Assembly: GCA_003427395.1 (NCBI GenBank)
Contig: BFEA01000548.1
Location: forward strand, 847,237 to 893,071
Source: Chara braunii
Lineage: Eukaryota; Streptophyta; Charophyceae; Charales; Characeae
DNA: 45,835 nucleotides
Reading direction: 5' to 3'
Numbering within the stretch: position 1 is the stretch's first letter; every line of letters starts with the position of its first letter. Made by a program: the position numbers and the translations under genes. This document shows, piece by piece, positions 1 to 10,021 of the stretch. The notes under the pieces were generated by a model. That model was not told the origin of the DNA. It ran no database searches and worked only from the letters and a program-made list of their open reading frames with translations.

Positions 1-37
1 CTCAGCTACCACGAATTGGTGAATACCGTTTCATAAC

Positions 38-440
38 AATGAATAGCTGAACCAAAACCAAATGTCTGAATCCCTCTCTTACTGCCAACACAACATGAGG
101 TCCATCATAGCCATGACCTCCACCTTCTTCCATATTGGACAGGTGATGGCTATGGTGGACTACTAGGGGCCTTGCCCCGATGTTAAAAAACAACGCAAAA
201 GAAACTATGTCCTCTACACCTCGGCCAGCCATGCCTGATTCTGTCGTGAAGCCTTCTTGATGCAGCACTGTCCCACTAGGGCCTTCCAGATGCAGCGTCT
301 ACCAAGGAGATGAAGATGGTATCCATCATTGCCAGGTAAGTACCCCTGGCCACTCTCCTCCGAGGCCCCTTCTTCCTCCTCCTTGTACCGGGTGCTGTCC
401 ACCATAGCAAAGGTGGCAGGCCAAGCGCTCTTCCTCCCAT
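38..440 (-). mobile_element. Partial family-A LTR (3' LTR remnant of M1)
   Basis: This stretch aligns by eye with 12375-12608 plus 12888-13010 and with 43390-43760, inside the complete family-A LTR at 43171-44429. Shared landmarks in order are the CTTACTGCCA/AACATGAGGTCC block, the GATGGCTATGG block, the block around ATGTCCTCTACACC, and the CACCAAGG/GAGATGAAGATGG block ending in CAGGTAAGTACC. Its right end runs straight into RT sequence of the same strand near 430-440, so the rest of pol and the beginning of this LTR were deleted. Bases 1-37 are not clearly alignable. Confidence 0.7.
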
Positions 441-1040
441 CGCGTGTTTTGAACGCAGTTTTGTGCTGGCCGGCCGGATCGACTTCAATGTCGGGGTAGC
501 CAAACTTGAGATAGATCTTGGAAAAGACCTTGCACCCACCTGCAACATCTAGTAAGTCATCTATGTGTGACAATGGGTAAGCATTTTTTTCTTGTAATTT
601 TGTTTCGTCCACGGTACTCAATACACATCCGATGTCTGCCTCCTTTCTTACAAACAAAACCGGTGCACCAAATTCAGACTTGGTCTGATTCACCTCGTAG
701 GTCCTCCAACTCGCCTTGTCCCATACGGTAGACAAAACCTTTTGGAGGAACCCTGCCTTCAATCAACTCATTTTTTCGCTGGACCGGACGCACGAGAACT
801 CCCCGTGGTTTCGAAAATCAGTTGAGGAGGTTGTGTATGTTTGCTGGAATCTCCGGAGGTGGAGAATCAGAATCAGGCGCAAGCAAATCAGGCTGCGAAG
901 GAGCGGCCAAAACAATAGAATTTGAAGTAGAATCGTTTGGACTAGAAGTAGCTGGAAAAGAAGAAGAGGAATTCGAAATAGATACTCCATTCAAAGTAGA
1001 ATTATTACAAGCTGCAAAAGTAGTAGGCACACGGGAAGGT
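430..1040 (-). pseudogene. Ty3/gypsy reverse transcriptase fragment (M1)
   Basis: Read on the minus strand, this begins with a Pro/Ser-rich linker ending PPPEIPANIHNLLN, the usual segment between protease and RT in plant Ty3/gypsy pol. It continues into RT block 1-3 remnants: GAPVLFVRKEADIG, then SHIDDLLDVAGGCKVFSKIY, then HKTAFKTRDG. The expected MDYR-type block is degenerate. RT stops at FKTRDG, before the MPFGLTNAP block and the YLDD active site, where the sequence switches to family-A LTR. It is therefore a dead, internally deleted pol. The neighbouring protease (1041-1560) and gag (1561-2812) lie upstream on the same strand. Frameshifts separate linker and RT. The family assignment is firm and the exact ends are approximate. 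Confidence 0.85.
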
Positions 1041-1560
1041 CTAACAAAAGCTCATCGGGGACTCATCTTCCTTGAATCAGCGCCACATTTTGCAGAACTT
1101 CATCGCATTCAACAAAATCATCGGGGACTCACACGGTTCATCCAAGAGGACCGGATACTCCTTTCCCTTGGTATCACGTTCTACGAAGAATGAGTTCTCA
1201 CACACAATTTCGACACATTGAGCCTTCAACCAGCCTAAGCCAAAAACGATGTCTAAGGGGAACTTATCGAGGACGTAAAAATTCAATGTGATCTGCGTGA
1301 AAGGTAGTACGCACACCTTTGACAACATGTGTTGATGTAACACCCTCTTGGTTGCCTACTTGAGTCGGGCCAGGGTTCTGCAATTCCACTTGCTTCATCC
1401 CCAAACCCCCCTTACAAAGTCGATTAGGAGAAAGGAAATTTACTGTTGGGCCACAATTCATCAACACACAAATGTAACGGCAATTGATGAGAAGTTTGAG
1501 GAAGATCAACTGCACCGTCACTTGAGCATGGCTTTGCTTGAGCTCATCTCATAACTACAA
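1041..1560 (-). pseudogene. Retropepsin-like protease fragment (M1)
   Basis: Minus-strand frames give a retroviral-type aspartic protease of a Ty3/gypsy element. The flap and second-half motif is visible as LDIVFGLGWLKAQCVEI, matching the usual 'DVILGMDWL' block, at about 1215-1265. The active-site region reads LMNCGPTVNFLS at about 1425-1460, where functional copies have D-S/C-G-A. The catalytic Asp codon is AAT (Asn), so this copy should be inactive. Two frames are needed to read across 1264-1343, which means a frameshift. It follows the gag zinc knuckle and precedes the RT linker, the normal order. The same protease start is present, truncated, in M7 at 40200-40330. Confidence 0.75.
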
Positions 1561-2812
1561 GTGATAGTGGAAGCCATTCTTTCTAGACTCCTCCCAAAGC
1601 TGGACGTATAGGAGTGGAACTGCATCAGCCCTGGAATCAGCATTAGAAGGTTGTTGAAGCGAATCAGGTCCCATAAAGGAACTGCCACTTATCGGTTCAG
1701 CCTCTCTTGTTGTAGAGTGTGTTGACAAGGACTTTACGCCTTGTTCTGGTTTACCAGCAAGCAAAAGCATCGTTGGACTGAATGTCCCGGTTTCTTGCAA
1801 GGCAGACAAACCTTCCTCTTGAGCTTGTTCCTCCATTTATCCTCACTTATCGACAGTTTCAACCAAGGTTTGGTTGAAGCATCCTTTGGACTAGATGGGA
1901 TTTTGGCTCCTTTGGGGAGTGGAACTGTGTTCTTGATTGAGCTCCGGTTTGGTCCCTTGTTAGTATTGGCAGTCTTTTTAAAGGAATTCATTTTTTAATC
2001 TTCGTTAACAATTTCAGACTCGTGGGCTGATGAAGAACAGGCTGTATTGGGGTCTTGCTCTTGGTCGTCACGAAGAGTTGTGTCATCTGCATAGGCCTCT
2101 TCATCGGCCTCCAACAGGTTATGCAGAACAAGACGGTTGCTGCCCCCGTATCGTCTACGGCTTTTGGCCTTCTTGCCACTTATTATGTGAACGAGGTCTT
2201 GTGCCTCTAGGCTAACTACATCGTTCATGAGGGAAAGCTAGTCCTTGTAAGCAACGAGTCTCATCCGAAGGCGATTAGTTTGAGGGAACCGCATCTTTGA
2301 CAACATCCAAGCATGACTGTGGAGCTATCCAACCCGGGAGTGGCAAAGAGTTTGCTGCGATATAATTGGAGGTTGTGCATGGTGCCTAACCACTGGCTGC
2401 ACTTGACATAGTCAAGCTTAGCCCTTGCTCTATTGGCATCATGTGGATCACTATATTGTTTCAATTGGAGTTCCTCAAGTGTGGCTATAGGCATCTCTTT
2501 AAGCCACTTGGTCAGGTCCACTCTGCAAGAACCTGCCTGTACAACTTGGACCTCAATGAAATTGTGTACGGGAGGTTCCGCGTTGGTGCCCATGATCATA
2601 GCTTGAGATACTCGGTGAGTCTACAACACCTCAAAGTATGAGCGCATGGAGCTTATCCAGGACGTGATATCATCCTTCCCATCGTACCTAGGCAGAATTT
2701 GAGCTGCCTTTCTATGCACATAGGGTCTGCTGTAGCTGGGACCTGCAACTGCTGTGTCCGGAAGCTGCAACAATTGCAGAACTTCCTATGCTGTCACTTG
2801 CTGTAGCAATAG
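1561..2812 (-). pseudogene. Gag fragment with CCHC zinc knuckle (M1)
   Basis: The minus strand holds, in order, the start of the capsid (YDGKDDI-like, about 2690-2640), a capsid stretch (LTKWLKEMPIATLEELQLKQ and LYRSKLFATPGLDS, about 2520-2300), an acidic segment rich in D/E/Q (about 2200-2000), a basic segment (KKTANTNKGPNRS), and a complete zinc knuckle CLPCKKPGHSVQRC (C-x2-C-x4-H-x4-C, about 1762-1810). After the knuckle the frame shifts into a Ser/Pro-rich tail reaching the protease. The N-terminal part is missing because M2 inserted at 2813. M7 (40331-41619) carries the homologous gag, which lets the break be placed. Gag forms the cytoplasmic virus-like particle in intact elements; this one is broken in at least three places. 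Confidence 0.85.
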
Positions 2813-2817
2813 CGGAG
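2813..2817. repeat. Target-site duplication of M2, left copy
   Basis: CGGAG directly precedes the TGTTACATGC LTR start. The same five bases follow the LTR end at 11212-11216. Five bases is the usual duplication for Ty3/gypsy integrases. Confidence 0.9.
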
Positions 2818-3892
2818 TGTTACATGCTGTGCCTGCAACAGGCTGCATGGGCCATTTCCAGGCCGGACGTTTTCAGGCCAAAAACCTGAAAACAAGGGCC
2901 TACAAGCCCTGTGTCGTTTCAGCCTGGAAGCCTGAAAACAAGGGCCTACAGGCCCTGTGTCGTTTTCTGGCCTATTTTCAAGACAACCTTTGTTCGAGCT
3001 TCAACCCCAGGGTCTGGCACGTTGAGGCATTGGCAAGAGCTTCTGCTTGGACGGGCCAGCACTATATAGGACTGGCCCGCCCTGCAGGCCGGTAGGTAGT
3101 TCATAGGTACTTCCCAGGCACTTCACGTGCAGTTCAGGAGGCAGGAGGTAGTCTTTAGGACTCGGCAGCAGCACTTTGGAGGAGCGCTGCAGGAGTAGTA
3201 TTAGCGCTAGCAGTAGTCTTCAACGCTGGGCGCTTTGTAGCGTTAGCAGTAGTCTTCAGCGCTGGGCGCCATAGCTAGAGGAGTACCATAGAGAGAGAGA
3301 TTGGGCGGAGGCCAGAGGGACTTACCTGCAGCGCCATCGCTCCAGCTTCGTCTTCAAGGTACCTGCAGCACCCTCTCGATATCTGACTTCACTGCATCAG
3401 CAGACTACGAGAGAGAGATGTGGATCCAGATTCGACATTGGACTTCAGACATTTTGACGAGGGATTATTTGGGGCTTGTAACGAGACTTGGTGTTGACGA
3501 CTTTCCCATCTCTCCCCTCCTCTTCGTCTGATCCCCTCCTCTTCGTCTGTGCATGGCTGGACCTGGCGCCTCTTCCTGTGTATAGCGCCAGGCCTCTTCA
3601 CACCTTGTGATGAGAATTATGTATGTTTAGTCTGCATTGCGACATTGATTGGGCTCGTCATTAGTATTCTAGCCTTCTGCTTCGCTATCTTGTACTACGT
3701 AAAAGAGGTCAGTCCCGGTCAGGTCAGGACTTATATCGAAGTCTTCCACTGCGCTGTAAAGCACCATTTTGTATGTATCAGAATGTACACTGCTCGTTGA
3801 GATTTCACTTGCACCGCATTGTCCATTCAGTCCTTTTCATCACATTGCGGATCCTTGGTTATTATGTACATCGCCCATCTGCGCATGTAACA
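2818..3892 (+). mobile_element. M2 5' LTR (family B)
   Basis: A 1075-base LTR bounded by TGTTACATGC and GCATGTAACA. It aligns almost base for base with 10022-11211 from about 2914 onward. A TATA-like TATATAGG lies at 3063-3070; the 3' LTR has TACATAGG there. Further in are repeated AGTAGTCTTCAGCGCTGGGCG units (3205-3270), CATAGCTAGAG (3270-3280), a short GA tract (3292-3300) and CTTACCTGCAG (3323-3333), whose complement is a 5' splice-site consensus. The first 96 bases have no counterpart in the 3' LTR. Confidence 0.92.
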
Positions 3893-3894
3893 GT

Positions 3895-3906
3895 TGGTAT
3901 CGGACC
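3895..3906 (+). promoter_or_regulatory. M2 primer-binding site
   Basis: TGGTATCGGACC begins two bases after the LTR end. It resembles the plant initiator-Met PBS TGGTATCAGAGC and is nearly identical to the PBSs of M4 and M7, so the same tRNA probably primes reverse transcription in all three families. Confidence 0.8.
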
Positions 3907-4743
3907 ACCGCACGTGAATCAGGACAACCTGATCTGACACGTGTGCGGGGACTAGGTAGCTGATCAGTTTTGATTGATTGATTGATTAGAGCACACTAGT
4001 TAGCCCCCAAAATCGTGGTTTTGACCTCGTTGCCGAAAATCGATTTTTTTTTTTACGTCTCTTGGATTTTGTTTTCTCACTATTTTTGTTGTGGAAAATC
4101 GCAATAGCGCAACATCTGAAAATTTTCGATTTCGTTTTTTCTTCTGAAAATCCAAAATTTCGTTGTTGAAAATCCGGAATACCTTCTTTTCGAGAATTTC
4201 GATTTCCTGTTGCAAATTCCCGTTATTTGGAAAATCCGAAATATTTTTATTGCGAAATCCGTTTTTTTGAAAATGGTACAGGAATCCCTCTTGCAGTGAT
4301 CATCCTCCAACTGCGCGTACTCCCATCTGTGTCATTTCAAAAAAAAATTTGTACTTCATTTTCGGAATTCTTTTATCAGAAAATCATTTGCGGTCTGAAA
4401 GTTCGAAATTTTTTTTCTCATTGATAATTTCGCACTTCAAGGGAATTGGGGGGCCTACTGAACTTGCAAACGAGTATTTTTTTTTTTTTTCTCGAGTTTT
4501 TTGCAAAGTTCAAACTTTTCTTTTTTTGATTAGTGGCTCCTTATCTGGGCGATTTATCCCACCCCTCCCCACCTATGTTGTTGCCCCTTCTGGTCTTCCC
4601 TATCTGCCTCCGGGTACCCCCTGCGGCGACATTGGTGAGTTGCCACGTCAGCAGGACACGGCAGCAGTGCCACGTCAGCAACCAGTCACCACAGCAGCAG
4701 GTCACGTCAGTGCATGGTGCTCACCCACTCAAAGACAAGCGGC
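3907..4743 (+). other. M2 untranslated leader
   Basis: No coding potential is seen. From 4010 to 4300 the leader is AT-rich and built of variations of GAAAATC(C/G) separated by about 25-40 bases (4037, 4093, 4116, 4145, 4168, 4230 and others), as if amplified from one short motif. T runs occur at 4045-4055 and 4479-4492. A GC-richer stretch of Pro/Gln-type codons follows just before gag. Confidence 0.6.
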
Positions 4744-6241
4744 ATGGAGCAGCAGCCAGGCGAGACTACCGAGGCCTATGAGGCTCGCATGCTGCAGCAA
4801 CATCCGCACGTAAGAAGGAAGATGAGGAAGCAGAGGAACAGCGTCGTCTCGCTGAACAGCAGCGACAGGCGGACGCTGAGGCAGCAAGGAAGACCACAGA
4901 CGAACGCCATCGACTACGCCGAGACAAACTCCTCGAATGCGAGGGAGATATCGAGGTGATCACCGACGAATGGGCAGTGGCTGCTGAAGAGGAGGGTGCC
5001 CCCTCTGCTGTGCGTGGCCTTGCCACCACAATCGAACATGTGAGTGACCTGGTCGCCACCTGTGCAGCACAGCAAGAGGACATCCTCTGCGTGGACACCT
5101 TGGTCTGGAAGCAGATTCAAATTATTGACGAACTGCTTGACCGGGTACGCCAGCTGGAACAGCAACTTGCAACAGCCACCCCCGCCGGACCCTCCAACTT
5201 GACGGACCGCGTCAACATCTTGGAAATTGACGTCGAGACTCTCAAGGACTGTTCTCTAACGACAAATCAGCGGATTGACCAGCAGATTTGCGCCGCCGCA
5301 ACCACTCCGACCGCCACTGATAGCGAGAGCATCCCGAAGTTTGACGGCCTCCCGATCTTCTGCGATGCAACGAAGACAGACCCGATCCCATGGTGGCGCC
5401 AGTTTGAGCTGAAGTTGGACATTTACCACGTCATCAGCCTGAACCGGCACGCATACTTATACTCCGGCTCAGGAGGTGCGTGCCAGGCATGGCTGGACAA
5501 CATGTTGTCCAAGCACAACGTCACAGTCTTTGAGCTGCATACGAAGATCAGTTGGGCTGATCTCAAGGCAGCATGGCATAAGCGGTTCCAAGTAGAGCCA
5601 CCCAAGAGGCGAACGAGAAACTTCAACGGTTCTATCAGAACGACCTGCCAAGCACGGACTAGATCACCAAGTACCAACGCTTGGCATCCACGCCCAATTT
5701 GCCTTCGACATTTGTTGCTACCAAGCACTTCTTCATCAGGAGGAGCTGCCCGACGTTGCAGAACGCCTTGACGCAAGTTGCGGAGACGCTCACCACAAGT
5801 GAGCAGCTTTTTGATAAAGCCTCGCAGATCATCGTGATAAACATCGCAGCCAAGAATTTGGGCCATTCGTCTGTTGCAGGCCAGGGCAGAGGACAGCATC
5901 GGCCGAAAGTGGCCGTGTTCGCAGCAACTACAGCGACCAACACTTCAAACAAGGCTGCCTCTTCTGAGAAAGGAGACAGATTGGCAGCCGCCCGGGATGG
6001 TGGCCGCCCCGCGAGAGGGCGAGGACGCGGCAAACCGAAGACACACACCAATTCAGCCCCCGGGGCCGGACCAGCAGCTCAAGAGCCTTGGACACATTAT
6101 GGTTTCTCGGAAGGCGTGTACCGCATCCGTACAAAGTACCGATACTGCTTGTGGTGCAACAGCGTGGTGCAAGACACCGCAACGTGCCCCACGCCAGTCC
6201 AAGGCAAATCCCCTTCGGAAAGTGAGCACCGCCAAGAGTGA
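4744..6241 (+). pseudogene. M2 gag (broken)
   Basis: The likely start is ATG at 4744 (MEQQPGETTEAYEARM). A frameshift near 4797 leads to a charged coiled-coil-like stretch (KKEDEEAEEQRRLAEQQRQ), then a capsid-like domain: IPKFDGLPIF at about 5330, WWRQFELKLD at about 5390 and SWADLKAAWHKRFQ at about 5550. Another frameshift near 5605 and a TAG at about 5659 follow. The 3' part is Arg/Gly-rich (RPARGRGRGK) and ends in a degenerate zinc knuckle, CLWCNSVVQDTATC, where the zinc-binding His is Gln. Gag would assemble the particle and bind element RNA; this copy is not functional. Homology to the Ty3/gypsy gag fold is inferred from order and motifs. Confidence 0.85.
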
Positions 6242-7040
6242 TGCAGCTGCACTCTCGACGCCTTCGGAATCGGTTGCTTCGCGAGCGACCTCTCTTCATT
6301 CCGAGGCACATGCGGAAGTCGACAGTCCTCTCTTGTATTCTTATGAGGACTATGCTGCCCGGCTCGTTCCTTCGTTGGGTTCTCAAGCTCAAGTACAAGA
6401 TGTGTGTGCGGCTTCTTCTCCGTCCGGCAACAACAACAATAGATCGTCTTCAAGTGGTTCTTCAAGGGATTCGACACACGAGTTCAACATAGAGGTCTTG
6501 GACCCGTCGACGTCCGAGGATTTTGCATGGCTTCCTCTACCTTCCACAGGCTGCTTGCTGGGACCGCAATGCGCAACACTATGCGCCCATCTCCACTCAT
6601 ACTTAACCTTCTATGCACCACCATCTTCGCCGATGGATGACGAAGCTGCGGTGGGGGACATCCTTGCGTATGTTATCAAGGTGGCCCGCGAGTTTCGCAT
6701 GCAGCGATACGATCATAACAACGCACCGCTCCTTTATGTCCGCATCGAAGTTGGGCAAGCGTCCTGAAGCGCTTTGCTGGATAGCGGCACGACTCGCAAT
6801 TTAATCAGCCAATCCTTTATCCAAAGGGCCCGTTGGGGGTGCCTTGGCTTGCAAGTGTGGATCACACGGTTAACTTTCATCAACGGACACTTACCGTTCG
6901 CGACGCCTTCGGCGCCGAGGTGTCGTGTACCGTTCCTCTTCCGTACTCCTCGATCCAGTGCCAAGTCGTAACGGCCAAGTCTTTTCGGGCCACTTGCGCT
7001 TACGAGCGGACCGACGAGATAGGCTTATGTTTTCTAGGAG
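6242..7040 (+). pseudogene. M2 protease region
   Basis: A Ser/Pro-rich spacer (6242-6690) leads to the aspartic protease of pol. The catalytic motif ALLDSGTTRNLIS is intact at about 6772-6810, but a TGA at 6765-6767 lies just upstream and a frameshift near 6830 follows. The second half continues as the frame from 6833 (VDHTVNFHQRTLTV and similar). The protease would cut Gag-Pol inside the particle. The spacer contains runs of Asn and Ser codons (6429-6470). It sits between gag and RT as expected. The order and DSG motif are clear; the N-terminal limit is uncertain. Confidence 0.8.
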
Positions 7041-7921
7041 CCGCCTCGATGACCGAATCTTCACCTACGGACTTGTCTTCGGACCCCCGAGTGGTGCGGC
7101 TGCTCGACGAGTTCACCGACATCTTTGAGTCTCCTACCGGTGTGGTGCTAGATCGGTCGATCTCCCACGAGATCATTCTTGAGGCCGGTGCTGTGTCGCC
7201 GAAAGGATGCATCTATCGCGTGAGCGAGGAAGAGCTCGCGGTTCTCCGCGCGCAACTCGACAATCTGTTGGACAAGGGCTGGATCCGCCCTAGTAGCTCA
7301 CCATACGGTGCACCAGTTCTCTTCATACGGAAGAAGAACAAGGATTTTCGCTTGTGCATCGACTCCGTAAGCTCAACGCACAAACCGTCAAGAATGCGGG
7401 ACCTCTGCCGCGGATTGACGACCTTCTCGAACGTTTGGGGGGCGCAAAATTCTTCTCAAAGTTGGACTTGAAGTCGGGCTACCATCAAATCTCGATACGC
7501 CCGCAAGATTGCTACAAATCCGCATTTAAGACGCGGTACGGACATTTTGAGTAGATCGTTATGCCTTTTAGCCTCACCAATGCCCGGCGACCTTTCAAGC
7601 GACAATGACCAACGAGTTTCGTGCGATGCTTGACTGGTTCGTACTAGTCTACTTAGACGACATCCTCGTCTATAGCCGGACATTTTGGAGGATCATCTTA
7701 AGCACCTTTGACGAGTGTTGGAGACGCTCCGCCTCGCCAAGTACAAAGCCAACCGTGACAAGTGCGAATTTGTCCGGCAAGAGCAGGAATGCTTGGGCTA
7801 TTTTGTCACACCGGAGGGCATCAGACCGTTGTCGGACAAGATTCAAGCCATCCAAGAGTGGCCGAAGCCGAAGACTGTCACAAATGTTCGTTCCTTCCTT
7901 GGCTTAACCGGCTACTATTAA
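7041..7921 (+). pseudogene. M2 reverse transcriptase
   Basis: This copies element RNA into DNA in intact elements. Motifs in order: VSEEELAVLRAQLDNLLDKG and [15 protein letters not shown] (7220-7320); RLCID (7350), with a frameshift just after it; [20 protein letters not shown] and DLKSGYHQI (7400-7495); FKTRYGHFE followed by TAG at about 7552-7554; MPFSLTNA (Gly to Ser); then the catalytic LVYLDDILVYS at 7644-7676, which is intact; ECLGYFVTPEGIRP (7790-7830); and FLGLTGYY followed by TAA at 7919-7921. At least two frameshifts (about 7365 and 7680) and two stops break it. It is clearly Ty3/gypsy. Confidence 0.92.
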
Positions 7922-8450
7922 CGCTTCATCAAGGGATACTCGAAGATCACGGCTCCTTTATCCAAGCTTCAATGCGAGGACCGGCCATTTGACTTCGACG
8001 ACAATGCGCGGACTTCCTTTTTGGCTCTCAAAGCCGCATTGCCATCCACGGAGGTGTTGCGCATCTATGGTCTTTTTTTGCCGACACGTGTCACTACTGA
8101 TGCGTCCAACTATGGTATTGGTGTCGTCCTCGAGCAACATGATGGTGTGGACTGGCACCCGATCGAGTACTTAGCAAGAAAGTGTCCGCCGTGCACTCGA
8201 TTGACGACGCACGGAAGAAGGAATTATTGGCCTTCGTATACGCGCTCAAGCGCTGGCGGCATTTTCTTCTTGGTCGACGACAGTTCCGATGGGTAACGGA
8301 TAACGATCCATTGGTCTTCTACAAGACCCAAGACACGGTCAATAGCACCATTGCCCGTTGGATAACCTTCATCAACTAGTTTGACTTTTTCCCCGACCAT
8401 ATTCAGGGCAAGTCAAATTGTTTTGCGGATGCTCTTTCGCGGCGTCCGGA
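7922..8450 (+). pseudogene. M2 RNase H domain
   Basis: The RNase H of Ty3/gypsy pol degrades the RNA of the RNA/DNA hybrid. Visible motifs are TTDASNYGIGVVLEQ (about 8094-8138, first catalytic Asp present), then a frameshift near 8190, ARKKELLAFVYALKRWRHFL (8205-8270), FRWVTDNDPLVF (8284-8320) and GKSNCFADALSRRPD (8407-8450). A TAG at about 8378 interrupts the frame before FDFFPDHIQG. It directly follows RT, with no tether change visible. The family is certain and the copy is inactive. Confidence 0.9.
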
Positions 8451-9690
8451 CCATTGTACCGCAGGCTACTCAACTTTTGAGATTAACGACGACTTGCGGG
8501 ACAGCTTCATCCACGGCTACCAAGTCGACCCCGAGTTTTGCGGCAAGTACGCAAATTGCTCCTCTCCTAATCCGATGCCATCGCACTATCGGATCCAAGA
8601 GGGGTACTTGCTCGTCCACTCGCGAGGGAAGGATCTTCTTTGTGTGCCACGAGATTTACACTTGCGCACACGGCTTCTTGGCGAGTCCTACGACGCTCCT
8701 GCCACCAGACACTTTGGAGTCAATCGTACGATTGGCCGACTCCGCGAGCGCTTTTGGTGGCCCGGTCTTCTCGACGACGTCACACGCTACTGCGAGTCAT
8801 GCGAGGTTTGCCAACGTTGCAAATCCCGCAATCATCATCCGTACGGCGAGTTGCGAACGTTACCGGTCCCCTTGCGGTGAAGGGAAGCGATTGCCATGGA
8901 CATTACCGGCCCGTTCCCCAAGCACAAGACCGGAGTGGATGGGATTCTCATTGTGGTCGACCGACTCACCAAGTTCGCCATGTTTTTGCCTTACCGCTAT
9001 CAGGCCAAGGCACCGGAGTTGGTCGAGGTTCTTTACACCGGTTGGATTCGAACCAAGGGTTACCCCAAGGAAATCGTCTGCGACCGCGACACTAGGTTCA
9101 TGTCTGATTTTTGGTTGGCACTCATCAAACGATGGGGCTCATCTCTCAAGCCAAGTTTGGCTCGCCACCCCCAAACCGATGGCCAAACGGAGACGGCGCA
9201 TCAGACCGCACAGGTTCTCCTTCGCACTCTCATCCGTCCCGACCAAAAGGATTGGGTTGAGCGGCTGCCGGATGTCGAGTTGGCATAAAACTCGTCCATC
9301 CACCCGGCGATCGCGATGTCGCCCTTCGAGTTTGAGCACGGCTCGCCGGTCACTTCTCCGTTGGACACAATCATTCCACGAACGGCCGAGAGCGACGGCC
9401 ATCTTCTTTTCTTGCGACGGATGCGAGAGCTACTTGTCAAGGCACGCGACCAGATGGCCAAGACACAGCAACGCATGATCCAACAGGCCAATCGCCAGCG
9501 TCTTCCTTGCCCATTCCGCGTCGACGATCTTGTTTGGGTTTCCTCCGTGGAATTCATCCTTGAACAAGATATCTCTCGCAAGCTCCTCCCGAAATGGATG
9601 GGGCCTTGGCCGATCGTGGCACCCGTCGGGGATGCACCCGAAGGACCTTCATTCACCATTCAGGTGCCCGCCCACTTGCCCGTCTAACCG
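8451..9690 (+). pseudogene. M2 integrase
   Basis: Integrase inserts the cDNA into the genome. The N-terminal zinc domain has GVNRTIGRLRERFWWPG and CESCEVCQR (C-x2-C, about 8800-8820). Its first His is a Tyr codon (YDAPATRH). The catalytic core keeps D, D and E: AMDITGPFP (8893-8920), VCDRDTRF (9078-9102) and HPQTDGQTET (9166-9198). A TGA at 8878-8880 and a TAA at 9286-9288 interrupt the frame. The C-terminal GPxxI-type module is seen as KLLPKWMGPWPIVAPVG (9580-9632). The frame stops again with TAA after AHLPV at 9685-9687. Compared with the usual 450-500 residues it is full length but broken. Confidence 0.92.
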
Positions 9691-10021
9691 GTCTTTCATT
9701 GCTCCAAGTTGGCTCTCTACACGCCAGCGGAACATGACAATTTTTCTGGACGATCATCGCAAGACCCACCCTCTATGGACGACTTTCAAGAGGTTGGCAA
9801 CATCATCTCCCAGCGACGCTACGCCAACAAGCCAACCGAGTACTTGGTACACTTTGCGTTGTGCAGTCACCGAGCTGACCGTTGGTTAACCCATGTGGAA
9901 CTCCAAGCAACAGCTCCGGATGTTCTCCCACGCTACGAACGCAAGATGCAAGGCAAGTCGGTACCTTCAGCTCCACGTCGCACCCGCATCCACGTTCCAC
10001 CGTCAGATCGTCAACTTCGCC
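9691..10021 (+). pseudogene. M2 pol C-terminal tail (chromodomain-like)
   Basis: After the TAA at 9685-9687 the frame continues as PVFHCSKLALYTPAE, the conserved segment that precedes a chromodomain in this clade. Then come EVGNIISQRRYANKPTEYLV and DRWLTHVELQATAPDVLPRY, the degenerate chromodomain-like end. Integrase chromodomains can steer insertion toward particular chromatin. The frame then runs directly into LTR sequence at 10022. No purine-rich PPT is seen, so the pol end, the PPT and the LTR start appear to be deleted. Confidence 0.75.
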
